64,000 nucleotides of DNA from Hathewaya proteolytica DSM 3090. Its GTDB lineage: Bacteria > Bacillota > Clostridia > Clostridiales > Clostridiaceae. The stretch covers positions 62,001 to 126,000 of the forward strand of contig NZ_FRAD01000003.1 in the NCBI RefSeq assembly GCF_900142225.1, read 5' to 3'. Of this stretch, positions 34,924-43,744 are shown piece by piece (the stretch's first letter is position 1; every line of letters begins with the position of its first letter). The position numbers and the translations under genes were made by a program. The notes beneath the pieces are model-generated. The model was not told where the DNA came from and did no database searches. It saw nothing but the letters and a program-made list of their open reading frames with translations.

Positions 34924-36135
34924 GGCATAGCAGGAATAATAGCAGAATACAATCCTTTTCATCTAGGACACAAGTTTCATTTAGAATACACAAAAAAAAC
35001 AACAAACTCTCATGCCATAATAGCTGTTGTCAGTGGCAACTTTGTTCAAAGAGGAGAACCCTCATTGGTGAATAAGTGGCACAAAACCATGATGGCATTA
35101 AATAATGGAATAGATCTAGTAATAGAACTACCCCTTGTCTACTCCATTGCCTCTGCGGAATCCTTCGCCTTTGGAGCTGTATCTTTGTTAGATAGCCTAG
35201 GTGTTACGGATCATTTGTGCTTTGGGTGTGAAATTGATAATATGCCACTGCTTTGGAGAATTTCTATGGTTTTAGTAGAAGAACCTTTAGAATATAAAAA
35301 CTCATTGCATAGCTTACTAAAACTCGGCATCTCCTTTGCCTCAGCAAGGGAAAAAGCATTAGAAGGATACTTTAAGCTTAAAGGTGAATACTTCAATACA
35401 GAAGAATTAAAACAAATCCTAACTTCATCAAATTCCATACTAGGTATCGAGTATTTAAAATCTCTTATTAAACTTAAGAGCAATATAATACCTCATATTA
35501 TTAAACGTGTTGGGAGTTCCTATAATTCTTCAAATTTAAGCCATATATCCAGTGCCACCGCCATACGTAAGGCTTTGTTACAAGATAATAAAGATATACA
35601 AAACTTAAAGGAATACCTTCCTTCCTCTACTTATAACTTGCTAAGCAGTTTACCCAAAGAATCCCTGATATTTTCTCACTATATGCTTCCCTACTTAAAA
35701 TACAAAGCTGTACATAAGGAAATTGTAGGCATACCAGGTGCCTCAGAAGGTCTTGAAAATAAGATACACTCCAATATTTTAAGCTGCCAAGACTATTGTG
35801 AAATAATTGAAAAAAGCAAATCTAAAAGATATACAACAACAAGGGTCCAAAGAATACTGTGCAATTATTTTATAGGTTCAGAGGAATTAGCTAATTTGTC
35901 ATATATGCAGAAAGAACCTTGTCCATATGCAAGAGTTCTAGGATTTAATGCGGTAGGACGGCAGCTTCTTTCGGATATAAAGCGAAAGAGTAATATCCCT
36001 CTTATAACTAAAATACCTAAAGAACAAGATGATTTTTTAAAACTTGATATACTAGGCACAAATTCTTACTCTATATTGGATAAAAACTTAAGATACAATG
36101 AAGATTACTACAGAAGCCCTTTAATCGTAGAATAA
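34921..36135 (+). CDS. tmcAL: tRNA(Met) cytidine acetate ligase (TmcAL, YlbM)
   Basis: Uses acetate and ATP to form N4-acetylcytidine at C34 of elongator tRNA-Met, with acetyl-AMP as intermediate. The 404 residues begin GIIAEYNPFHLGHKFHLEYT, the nucleotidyltransferase HxGH signature. They continue with SGNFVQRGEPSLVNKWHKT and the ISSATAIRKALL-type loop. It lies next to ackA in clostridia. Its initiation site has an unusual hairpin-bridged Shine-Dalgarno. Confidence 0.94.
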   Translation: MGIAGIIAEYNPFHLGHKFHLEYTKKTTNSHAIIAVVSGNFVQRGEPSLVNKWHKTMMALNNGIDLVIELPLVYSIASAESFAFGAVSLLDSLGVTDHLCFGCEIDNMPLLWRISMVLVEEPLEYKNSLHSLLKLGISFASAREKALEGYFKLKGEYFNTEELKQILTSSNSILGIEYLKSLIKLKSNIIPHIIKRVGSSYNSSNLSHISSATAIRKALLQDNKDIQNLKEYLPSSTYNLLSSLPKESLIFSHYMLPYLKYKAVHKEIVGIPGASEGLENKIHSNILSCQDYCEIIEKSKSKRYTTTRVQRILCNYFIGSEELANLSYMQKEPCPYARVLGFNAVGRQLLSDIKRKSNIPLITKIPKEQDDFLKLDILGTNSYSILDKNLRYNEDYYRSPLIVE

Positions 36136-36150
36136 TGTAATAAATTTATT

Positions 36151-36185
36151 TTAGAATTATATAATAATATATATAATAATTCTAA
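36151..36185. repeat. A+T-rich inverted repeat before ylbJ
   Basis: TTAGAATTAT and ATAATTCTAA (10 bp) surround a TA-rich centre between tmcAL and ylbJ. The right arm ends inside the ylbJ AAGGTGG. No T-run follows, so it is not a normal terminator; it may tune ylbJ translation or be an operator. Confidence 0.45.
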
Positions 36186-36197
36186 GGTGGTTTTATT

Positions 36198-37328
36198 TTG
36201 ATTACTACTAAGCCAAATAGCAAAAAAAACAATAACAAATTAGGCATTTTACTTATAACTAGTATTTTAATTTTTGTTTTAATCTATCCAGAAACCTGCA
36301 TGGAAGGCTGTTCAAAAGGATTAGAACTCTTTGTAACGGCCCTTTTCCCCACTCTTTTTCCCTTTCTTGTTTTGTGCAATATTCTTATACATTTTAAGGG
36401 GGAAGAGTTTTACGCACCCTACTTGGGCCCACTTATATGCAAACCACTTAAGCTACCATCTTCTTGCTCCATAGTAATACTTATTAGTTTTTTATGTGGG
36501 TACCCCATGGGAGCAAAATACACATGCTCTCTATATGAAAATAAGCAAATTACATATGATAATGCACAAAGACTTTTAAACATAGCATCAAATGCTAGTC
36601 CACTTTTTATCTTAGGGACAGTCTCCTTAAGTATTTTAAAAAATTCTTTTTACGGAATCATACTTCTCCTGTCCAATTATTTATCCTGCATACTTATGGG
36701 ACTTTTACTTAACAACAAAAATAGCTCCCACAAAAACAATACTGTTTTATTAACTAATAAAAATGCTTTGCCTTCCTTCGCCAAGGCCTTTTCCATGAGC
36801 ATAGACGATGGAATTTCTGTAACCATAAAAGTAGGTGCATACGTTATAATATTTTCTGTTTTAAATAACTTAATAATGAAAAGTCAGGTTTTTAATTCAC
36901 TTATCTCAAGTAATAATATTATTAGAGTTATAAGCTCCTTTTTAATGTCACTTTTTGAGCTGACAAATGGCTGTATGCTTATTTCTTCTATAAATGCACC
37001 TGTATACATTAAATTAGGCCTTATTAGCTTTGCCATATCCTTTAGTGGAATTTGCATTATACTCCAAGTTTACAGCATAGTAATAAGCCATGGATTCTCT
37101 ATAAAGAAATATGTAATAAGAAAGTTATTTCAAGGCATGCTGAGTTTCTTGATTACAGTGGCAATTTATTTCACACTATTTCAAAATATTTCCTCTACAA
37201 CTATGGCTTATTGTTACAAGGCAGATTACAAAGCCAAATATTTTATAATGATAATCTTAACCTTATTGCTTTTAGTTTTTAACGTCCTTTTCTCAATTAA
37301 AAAACAAAATCATCCTAAAAAGTCGTAG
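36198..37328 (+). CDS. ylbJ: Sporulation integral membrane protein YlbJ
   Basis: Polytopic membrane protein, 376 residues with about nine to ten hydrophobic segments and the nucleoside-recognition (Gate) fold. Recognisable pieces are GLELFVTALFPTLFPFLVLC and SFLCGYPMGAKYTCSLYE. In Bacillus ylbJ is under sigma-E and needed for the spore cortex. TTG 36198 is 7 nt after AAGGTGG. Its stop codon lies at the loop of the convergent terminator. Confidence 0.93.
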   Translation: MITTKPNSKKNNNKLGILLITSILIFVLIYPETCMEGCSKGLELFVTALFPTLFPFLVLCNILIHFKGEEFYAPYLGPLICKPLKLPSSCSIVILISFLCGYPMGAKYTCSLYENKQITYDNAQRLLNIASNASPLFILGTVSLSILKNSFYGIILLLSNYLSCILMGLLLNNKNSSHKNNTVLLTNKNALPSFAKAFSMSIDDGISVTIKVGAYVIIFSVLNNLIMKSQVFNSLISSNNIIRVISSFLMSLFELTNGCMLISSINAPVYIKLGLISFAISFSGICIILQVYSIVISHGFSIKKYVIRKLFQGMLSFLITVAIYFTLFQNISSTTMAYCYKADYKAKYFIMIILTLLLLVFNVLFSIKKQNHPKKS

Positions 37329-37349
37329 TCTGACTTTTTAGGATGATTT
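37307..37349. terminator. Bidirectional terminator, ylbJ / coiled-coil gene
   Basis: An 18-bp perfect stem (37307-37324 with 37332-37349) bearing T-rich arms on both strands lies between the convergent genes ylbJ and the coaD-linked gene. The TAG of ylbJ falls in the loop. Confidence 0.9.
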
Positions 37350-37355
37350 ACTTTG

Positions 37356-37877
37356 CTATAGCTCTTTTATTTCTTCCATATTTTCTTTAATATTTGAATT
37401 CATTTTTTTAATGTATGAATCAATATTTTGCCTAAAGGATTCCATTTCCTTTTCAGCTTTGTCCATAAAATTATAATAATTCGTGTTTATACTATTATCC
37501 ACTTGTTCTAATAGTGCAAGGGAATACTCTTTAGTTCCCTCTGTCACAGCTTTAGATTGTTTTTGGGCACTGGCTAAGATTTTTTTAGCTTTTTCTTCCG
37601 CCTCTTTTACGATTTCGTGGTTGTTAACTTTTTGCTTCATAAGCTCCACAGCTTCCCGCTCAATGGCCCTAGCCTTTTCTTCAGCATCATTAATAATTTT
37701 ATCCTTTTGAGAGCAAATCCAAGTAGCTTTTTTTAGTTCATCGGGAAGATTATCTATTATCTTATCTATTATTTCATTCATTTCCTTTTTGCTTACTAAT
37801 ACCTTGCCACTCATGGGAATTTTAGACGAGGTATCTAAAACCTCTTGAAAATATTCTAATAAACCGATTACATCCAT
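37356..37877 (-). CDS. Coiled-coil ATP synthase-subunit-like protein linked to coaD
   Basis: 173 residues, almost wholly charged helix. Long heptad-like stretches such as IINDAEEKARAIEREAVEL and AEEKAKKILASAQKQSKAV resemble V-type ATPase subunit H/E or DivIVA-like coiled coils without giving a firm family. ATG 37877 follows GGGAGG. It lies 17 nt after coaD, and a gene of this kind next to coaD is common in clostridia. Function unknown. Confidence 0.75.
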   Translation of the reverse strand: MDVIGLLEYFQEVLDTSSKIPMSGKVLVSKKEMNEIIDKIIDNLPDELKKATWICSQKDKIINDAEEKARAIEREAVELMKQKVNNHEIVKEAEEKAKKILASAQKQSKAVTEGTKEYSLALLEQVDNSINTNYYNFMDKAEKEMESFRQNIDSYIKKMNSNIKENMEEIKEL

Positions 37878-37894
37878 AACCACACCTCCCTGTA

Positions 37895-38383
37895 TTATTT
37901 TTCTTTTGATTTTACTTTGTTTTTTATAGCATCTTCTACTACATTGCAAACGTATTGGCTTACAGGTAAACCAAGAAAAGCCATCTGCTTCACCGTGGAT
38001 GAACTTATATGCATAAACAATGGTTTACTAAACATAACTAAAGTTTCCACACTTTCATTTATAGATTTATTTATACAAGCCATAGATTGCTCGTACTCAT
38101 AATCACTATAATTTCTTATACCCTTTATTATTATGTTTTCATTATTGGCCCTCATATATTCAACTAATATTCCTTGGTAGCCACATACTTTAACGTTTTG
38201 TAGATCTTTACATTGTTGTTTTACAAGCTCTATTCTCTCCTCTAAATTAAACATATAATTTTTATCAGGATTTATCATGACTAATACTGTGACCTGTTGA
38301 AACAACTTACTGCACCTTTTAATTATATCATAATGACCCTCAGTAATTGGATCAAAACTCCCTGGATAAACTCCACTTACCAT
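37895..38383 (-). CDS. coaD: Phosphopantetheine adenylyltransferase
   Basis: Fourth step of CoA synthesis, making dephospho-CoA. The 162 residues begin VSGVYPGSFDPITEGHYDII (T/E-x-GH motif). Near the C-terminus they have HISSSTVKQMAFLG (ISSTxVR-type loop). ATG 38383 follows GGGAG; the longer frame would run into rsmD. It starts one base after the rsmD stop, and rsmD-coaD pairing is conserved. Confidence 0.96.
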   Translation of the reverse strand: MVSGVYPGSFDPITEGHYDIIKRCSKLFQQVTVLVMINPDKNYMFNLEERIELVKQQCKDLQNVKVCGYQGILVEYMRANNENIIIKGIRNYSDYEYEQSMACINKSINESVETLVMFSKPLFMHISSSTVKQMAFLGLPVSQYVCNVVEDAIKNKVKSKEK

Positions 38384-38384
38384 A

Positions 38385-38945
38385 TTAAATCTCCCTATAC
38401 TTGTATATGAGAACTGTGGTATTGCCATATCTGCGCTTATCACTGAGCATTATGGTTTTATTGCTATCATACACTTGTTCACTACTGTCTATTTTACATA
38501 CTATTATACCATCTTCTCTAAGACATTTTGTTTTTTCAATAATTTCTATAGCTGGTGGAATCATATCCTTTGCGTAAGGAGGATCTATAAAAATTATATC
38601 AAATATTTCTCCTTTGTTGGCAAGCATTTTTAGACTTTCGTAAGAATCGCCCTTTATTGAAAAACAGATATCTTCAAGTTTAAGATTTTCTATATTTTGT
38701 TTTAAAAATGAAAACGTAACATTGTCCCTATCAAAAAGGTAACACTTTGAGGCACCTCTGCTAGCTGCTTCAATACCAAGACTTCCAGTGCCTGAAAATA
38801 CATCCACCACCGTTGCATCCATAATATGATTTTGTATTATACTAAACATTGCTTCTTTAACCCTATCCAGTGTTGGTCTAGTTGTATCGTAGCCCACTGG
38901 GCCAAGAAGCTTTCTGCCTTTTCTCGTTCCTGCTATTACTCTCAA
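38385..38945 (-). CDS. rsmD: 16S rRNA (guanine966-N2)-methyltransferase
   Basis: 186 residues beginning RVIAGTRKGRKL, with the SAM-binding motif VVDVFSGTGSLGIEAASRGA and the catalytic IIFIDPPYAKD. TTG 38945 is chosen because GGAGG lies 8 nt upstream and the family starts here; TTG 38960 overlaps the Shine-Dalgarno. It follows recG by 38 nt. Confidence 0.95.
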   Translation of the reverse strand: MRVIAGTRKGRKLLGPVGYDTTRPTLDRVKEAMFSIIQNHIMDATVVDVFSGTGSLGIEAASRGASKCYLFDRDNVTFSFLKQNIENLKLEDICFSIKGDSYESLKMLANKGEIFDIIFIDPPYAKDMIPPAIEIIEKTKCLREDGIIVCKIDSSEQVYDSNKTIMLSDKRRYGNTTVLIYKYREI

Positions 38946-38983
38946 TTGATTTACCTCCAAATTTATGTAGTTATTTAAATTAT

Positions 38984-41020
38984 CTAGTTAAAACAAATAT
39001 AATTGCTAGAGTTCTTTATGTAATTTTCAATATAATTTCTCAATTCCAAAGAACTGCTGTCCTCTGAATTAAATATAAACTTTGCTTCTTGGTTTGCTGC
39101 CTTTAAGATATTGTAGTCCTCCACAAGATCAGAAATAATGAGTTCAGAATCTCCATGTTGCCTAAATCCAAACAATTCACCACTACCCCTTAGCTTCATG
39201 TCCTCTTCAGCTAGCAAAAATCCATTGCTAATGTTTTTCATTATCTCCATTCTTTTTCTTGTATGATCACTTTTAATTTCTGGCAACAAGATGCAATAGG
39301 ATTTATGCTCTCCTCTTCCAACCCTTCCTCTTAATTGATGAAGCTGAGATAGACCAAATCGTTCCGCATTCTCCACAATCATCACGGTGGCATTGGGCAC
39401 ATTCACTCCTACTTCAATGACAGTTGTAGAGACTAATACTTTAACTATACCCTGATTGAACCTATTCATAACCTCTTCCTTATCCTTAGCATTCATCTTG
39501 CCGTGCAAAAATTCAATATCCACCCCCTTAAAAAAGGTCTCTCTTAATTCCTGGTACAGAATTTCCACAGAGCTTAATTTCATTTTATCATTTTCTTCTA
39601 CAAGAGGGCAAACTACGTATACCTGTCTCCCTTTTTTCACTTCTTCTAAAGCAAATCCATATGCCTTATTTCTCTGTTTTTTATTTATATAAAAGGTCTC
39701 CACTGGTTTTCTATTTGGTGGCATCTCATCTATGATAGATTGCTCAAGGTCACCATATATGCAAAGACTCAGAGTTCGTGGAATTGGAGTTGCAGTCATT
39801 ACTAGTACATCTGCACTATTATTTTTACTAGACAACCTACACCTTTGGTTTACACCAAACCTATGCTGTTCGTCAGTAATTATTAGGCCAAGGTTTTTAA
39901 ACTCCACATCCTCTTCAATGAGAGCATGAGTCCCTATGATAATGTGGATTTCTCCATTTCTAAGCCTTTCTTTTATTATTTTTTTATTTTTTGCCGTGGT
40001 GCTCCCCACCAACAATTCCACATTAATATCAAAACCTTCTAATCTCTCCTTTACCTCAGAAAAATGTTGTTTGGCTAGAATTTCAGTGGGAGCCATCATC
40101 AAAGCTTGATAAGAAGCTTTTACCACATTGTACATTGCCACAATTGCCACAATAGTTTTCCCACTTCCCACATCCCCCTGTACAAGCCTGTTCATAACAG
40201 AAGGACTTTTTTGATCTAATAATATTTCCCGAATAGCTCTACACTGCGCTTCTGTTAGCTGAAATGGAATGCTCTCTTTTAGCTTAATTAGCTCGCTACT
40301 TATGGGAATGGAATTACCTAAATTAGCTTGACTCATAGCCCTTAACCAAAGAATCTTCATTGAATATGTAAAAAGCTCTTGAAACTTCAATCTCCTCTTG
40401 GCCTGTTCTAAAAGTTCTCTTCCCTTAGGACAGTGAATATTTCTAATGGCACTATCTAAATCTATTAATCTATATTTTTTTATTATATCATATGGGAGGT
40501 TGTCAACAATTTTTATATCTACTAGAAGATTTGTTATTATTTTATTTAAAAAATTATTTGTGATACTACCCTTTTGAGGGTAAATGGCTATAATTTTATT
40601 TTTATCTCCCTGAGAATTTCTTATGATTTTAGGATTAGTGATCTCTATGTTCTTCCCTACAACCTTACATATTCCCTTTAACAAGTATGTATCATCAATT
40701 TTTAAGGAGTTTTTTATATAGGGTTGATTGAACCATTTTGCCGTGAATTTACATCCATTTTGTTGAAAGATCACACTGGAAATAGTCATATTTGCCTTAA
40801 CCCTTATATCACTGTTAATCTTAAAAACCTTGGCATAGATGAATATCTTTTCCTTATCTTCACAGCTATTTATATTTTCAGCGAAATTTACCCCTTCATA
40901 ATCTCTAGGAAAATATAAAAGTAAATCCATCACTGTATAAATTCCAATTTTGTTCAGCTCAATTTGAGATTTAGGACCTACGCCCTTTATAAATTTAACA
41001 TCACTATTTACAGAAAGCAA
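38984..41020 (-). CDS. recG: ATP-dependent DNA helicase RecG
   Basis: Reverses stalled forks and branch-migrates junctions. The 678 residues have an N-terminal wedge/OB domain (KFIKGVGPKSQIELNKIGIY at the start), Walker A QGDVGSGKTIVAIVAMYNVV, DEQH box in LIITDEQHRFGVNQR, TATPIPRTLSLCIYGDL, and motif VI QLRGRVGRGEHKSYCILL. TTG start at 41020 with AAAGGATG upstream. Member of the fakA-recG-rsmD-coaD string. Confidence 0.97.
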   Translation of the reverse strand: MLSVNSDVKFIKGVGPKSQIELNKIGIYTVMDLLLYFPRDYEGVNFAENINSCEDKEKIFIYAKVFKINSDIRVKANMTISSVIFQQNGCKFTAKWFNQPYIKNSLKIDDTYLLKGICKVVGKNIEITNPKIIRNSQGDKNKIIAIYPQKGSITNNFLNKIITNLLVDIKIVDNLPYDIIKKYRLIDLDSAIRNIHCPKGRELLEQAKRRLKFQELFTYSMKILWLRAMSQANLGNSIPISSELIKLKESIPFQLTEAQCRAIREILLDQKSPSVMNRLVQGDVGSGKTIVAIVAMYNVVKASYQALMMAPTEILAKQHFSEVKERLEGFDINVELLVGSTTAKNKKIIKERLRNGEIHIIIGTHALIEEDVEFKNLGLIITDEQHRFGVNQRCRLSSKNNSADVLVMTATPIPRTLSLCIYGDLEQSIIDEMPPNRKPVETFYINKKQRNKAYGFALEEVKKGRQVYVVCPLVEENDKMKLSSVEILYQELRETFFKGVDIEFLHGKMNAKDKEEVMNRFNQGIVKVLVSTTVIEVGVNVPNATVMIVENAERFGLSQLHQLRGRVGRGEHKSYCILLPEIKSDHTRKRMEIMKNISNGFLLAEEDMKLRGSGELFGFRQHGDSELIISDLVEDYNILKAANQEAKFIFNSEDSSSLELRNYIENYIKNSSNYICFN

Positions 41021-41099
41021 CTATTATCATCCTTTCAATAGTATTTTTGTTAATGTAATTATTATACAATGTTATTTTGACAAGTTCAAATATAATGTA

Positions 41100-41125
41100 A
41101 AGAAAAAAGCCCTAGGGCTTTTTTC
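41100..41125 (-). terminator. Terminator after fakA
   Basis: Palindrome AAAAAAGCCC/GGGCTTTTTT overlapping the last base pairs before the fakA stop, then TTTTTTCTT on the minus strand. It is strong and separates fakA from recG. Confidence 0.9.
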
Positions 41126-42793
41126 TTATTCAACAGATATAATAAAATAATGTAGAGGCTGTTTGCCTTCATAACATTGAATGTCCTTATCGCTGTACTT
41201 CTTTTCAAGGTTATGGATCATATCATCTACCTTGTCTTTTTCACAATCTTCACCGTAATACACGGTTACAATCTCGCTATCTTCTGTAATCATCTTACCT
41301 ATTAACTCTTCACACACAGTGTATATATCTTTACCCACAGATACTATTTTATCTTCTTGTAATCCAAGAATATCATCTTTTTTTATTGTGACACCCTCAT
41401 TTACGGAATCCTTCACGGCAAAAGTAACAGATCCAGTAGAAACGTCCCTTATTGCCTCTTCCATATTTTCTATATTTGATTCCAAGTCGTCATCTTCATT
41501 GAATACAGTAAGTGCAGTTATTCCCTGAGGAATAGTTTTTGTTGGTAAAACCACTACTTTTTTATCCGTTATATCAACAGCTTGATTTGCCGCCATAATT
41601 ATGTTTTTATTGTTTGGAAATATAATTATGTTATCTGCATCTATACTTTCAACACTACTTAGTATATCCTGTGTGCTAGGATTCATGGTCTGTCCGCCTT
41701 CAATAATTCTTGTAACTCCAAGTTCTTTAAAAATCGAAGATATGCCTTGACCTTTGGCCACAGCTACAAAACCATATTTTTTGTGCTCTTCCGCAACAAC
41801 AGTTTCTTTTTCCTCTTGTGAAGTTTTATTTTCACTTTGCTGTATTTCTTCTTCTTTAAAAATAAGATGTCTATGTTGTTCTCTCATATTTTCTATCTTG
41901 ATCTTTGATAACTCTCCTAGCTTAAGTGCTTTAGACAAAACTAAACCAGGGTCATCGGTGTGTATATGAACTTTTACGATGTCATCAAGTCCTACCACCA
42001 CCATAGAATCTCCATGCTTTTCAAGTTCTCCCTTAAATGCTTCTAAATCCACATGATCACTAATGACAAAGAACTCTGTACAATAACCAAATTTTATGCT
42101 ATCAGTGCTTATAAGACTTTGGGGATTTGAATTGCGAACAATTTTCTGTTCCTTAGAATCCTCTGTTCTCTTAACATCTATGTTATTGGATAAAGCCTCA
42201 CACATACCTTTAAATAAAAGTAAAAGGCCGTATCCACCAGCGTCAACTACATTTGCCTCTTTTAATTGCGGAAGCATCTCAGGAGTTTTATTTAAAACCA
42301 CCTTACCATAAGATAAGATTTCTTCAAAGAAATCACCTACCTGGGTTTTATGGCTTTTTTCAGCTGCCTCTGAGCAAGCTCTGATTATGGTCAATATGGT
42401 TCCTTCTGTAGGTCTCATTACAGCCTTATATGCAAATCTGCTTGCTTCACTAAAAGCTAGCTTTAAATCCTCTACATTGGCAACTTTTTTGTTTTCAAGT
42501 CCCTTGGCAAATCCTCTTAAAATCTGAGACAATATAACTCCAGAGTTACCTCTAGCACCCATAAGTGCTCCCTTAGAAAGGACTTTAGCTATATTTCCCA
42601 CTGTATCATTTTTCATAGATAAAATTTCTTGTACGGCAGAATCAAAAGTCATCCACATATTTGTACCGGTGTCTCCATCAGGAATAGGGAAAACATTTAA
42701 GGAGTTAACATATTGCTTCTCTTCTCCTAGTTTGTTTGCTGCGTTTATCAACATGTTATAAAACTTTTGTCCATTAATCTCTTTGTAATCCAA
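41126..42793 (-). CDS. fakA: Fatty acid kinase FakA-type protein (DhaL domain)
   Basis: Kinase subunit that phosphorylates fatty acids bound to a FakB/DegV carrier, feeding PlsY. The 555 residues contain the DhaL nucleotide-binding motifs NVFPIPDGDTGTNMWMTF and GARGNSGVILSQILRG, a middle domain, and a C-terminal DegV-like Fak domain (about 330-555). TTG 42793 has AGGAGG 8 nt upstream. It pairs with the Asp23 gene, as in most Firmicutes. Confidence 0.93.
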   Translation of the reverse strand: MDYKEINGQKFYNMLINAANKLGEEKQYVNSLNVFPIPDGDTGTNMWMTFDSAVQEILSMKNDTVGNIAKVLSKGALMGARGNSGVILSQILRGFAKGLENKKVANVEDLKLAFSEASRFAYKAVMRPTEGTILTIIRACSEAAEKSHKTQVGDFFEEILSYGKVVLNKTPEMLPQLKEANVVDAGGYGLLLLFKGMCEALSNNIDVKRTEDSKEQKIVRNSNPQSLISTDSIKFGYCTEFFVISDHVDLEAFKGELEKHGDSMVVVGLDDIVKVHIHTDDPGLVLSKALKLGELSKIKIENMREQHRHLIFKEEEIQQSENKTSQEEKETVVAEEHKKYGFVAVAKGQGISSIFKELGVTRIIEGGQTMNPSTQDILSSVESIDADNIIIFPNNKNIIMAANQAVDITDKKVVVLPTKTIPQGITALTVFNEDDDLESNIENMEEAIRDVSTGSVTFAVKDSVNEGVTIKKDDILGLQEDKIVSVGKDIYTVCEELIGKMITEDSEIVTVYYGEDCEKDKVDDMIHNLEKKYSDKDIQCYEGKQPLHYFIISVE

Positions 42794-42806
42794 TTGTTAT
42801 CCCTCC

Positions 42807-43157
42807 TTAGACACGTATACCCTGAACATTCACAGTAACACTGGAAACTTTTAATCCAGTTAGATTTTCAATAGTGTATTTAACCTTTTCAATTATATTG
42901 TTTGCAATAACAGATATCTTAATTCCATACTCCACTATTACAAACAATTCAATGCTTACCATCTCATCTTTAAAATGAATTTTTACACCTTTATTTAAAT
43001 TTTCACGTCTTAGCAATTCCCAAAAACCGTCTTTAGCATTTTTTGATGCCATGCCAACTACTCCATAGCATTCCATTGTAGACAATCCTACAATATTTCC
43101 AAGCACCTCATCAGTATACTGAATAATACCAAACTCATTGGTCAGCCTTCCACTCAT
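42807..43157 (-). CDS. Asp23/Gls24 family envelope stress protein
   Basis: 116 residues of the Asp23 family (YloU type), with TMECYGVVGMASKNAKDGF and an alternating beta/alpha pattern ending LTGLKVSSVTVNVQGIRV. AGGAGG precedes ATG 43157. It is invariably before fakA in Firmicutes; a role in envelope stress or fatty-acid kinase scaffolding is not proven. Confidence 0.9.
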   Translation of the reverse strand: MSGRLTNEFGIIQYTDEVLGNIVGLSTMECYGVVGMASKNAKDGFWELLRRENLNKGVKIHFKDEMVSIELFVIVEYGIKISVIANNIIEKVKYTIENLTGLKVSSVTVNVQGIRV

Positions 43158-43264
43158 AAACTATACCTCCTTATATTTTCTTAATATCATATTACATTAT
43201 ACATCAATTTTATTCAAGTTAACAAATTTTATTATAATATTGTTTAAGAATTTTTCAATACATA

Positions 43265-43294
43265 TTGATTAATTAATACAATGTGTGTTACAAT
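43265..43294 (+). promoter_or_regulatory. rpmB promoter
   Basis: Plus strand TTGATT (43265-43270), 18-nt spacer, TACAAT (43289-43294), about 55 nt before ATG 43351. The 193-nt gap also must carry the Asp23 promoter on the other strand. Confidence 0.6.
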
Positions 43295-43350
43295 AATTTG
43301 TGTTTGAATTCGTAGATTTCCCATAAGATACAAAGAGGAGGTGCTTTTAC

Positions 43351-43539
43351 ATGTCAAGAATATGCGATGTTTGTAATAAAGGCGTTGTTTACGGTAAGCA
43401 ACGAAGCCATGCAGAGAATAAGAGTAGCAGAACTTGGGTTCCAAACCTAAAAAAAGTTAAAGTTATGGTTAACGGTACTCCTAAAACTTTAAAAGTTTGT
43501 ACTAGTTGTTTACGTTCTGGTAAAGTTGAGCGTGCATAA
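43351..43539 (+). CDS. rpmB: 50S ribosomal protein L28
   Basis: 62 residues with the N-terminal SRICDVCNKGVVYGKQRSHA. Its CxxC pair and the C-terminal CTSCLRSG make the zinc-binding (C+) form. AAGAGGAGG lies upstream of ATG 43351. Isolated on the plus strand between the Asp23 gene and spoVM, the same neighbours as in Bacillus. Confidence 0.97.
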   Translation: MSRICDVCNKGVVYGKQRSHAENKSSRTWVPNLKKVKVMVNGTPKTLKVCTSCLRSGKVERA

Positions 43540-43550
43540 TTATAAATTAA

Positions 43551-43586
43551 AATGCAGTAATTAATACTGCATTTTTTATTTTTTAT
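43551..43586 (+). terminator. Terminator after rpmB
   Basis: AATGCAGTA/TACTGCATT stem (43551-43559, 43565-43573), followed by TTTTATTTTTTAT. Its T-run lies within the end of the convergent spoVM gene. Confidence 0.9.
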
Positions 43587-43653
43587 CTTTTTTTATAAAA
43601 ACTTTAACAATTCTAGAAATAAATTTAGGCAATTTAATTGCAACGATCTTCAT
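43576..43653 (-). CDS. spoVM: Stage V sporulation protein SpoVM
   Basis: Tiny 25-residue amphipathic peptide that recognises positively curved forespore membrane and anchors SpoIVA for coat assembly. The product starts MKIVAIKLPKFISRIVK and ends in lysines, matching the IKLPKF core of Bacillus SpoVM (26 aa). AGGAG lies 7-8 nt before ATG 43653. Its place between thiN and rpmB is the same as in Bacillus. Upstream, GTCATAG and TAATATAAT suggest a possible sigma-E promoter. spoIVA, encoding its partner, is at 60688. Confidence 0.9.
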   Translation of the reverse strand: MKIVAIKLPKFISRIVKVFIKKDKK

Positions 43654-43744
43654 ATCCATCTCCTAAAAATCATGCTACACTATATTATATTACCCTTATA
43701 ATTTTCTATGACTCTTCTACTAATTATTCTAATTTGCCTCTTAC

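Noticed and set aside
36136..36197. Terminator between tmcAL and ylbJ
   Set aside because: The inverted repeat has no following T-run on the plus strand and touches the ylbJ SD, so the two genes are probably co-transcribed.
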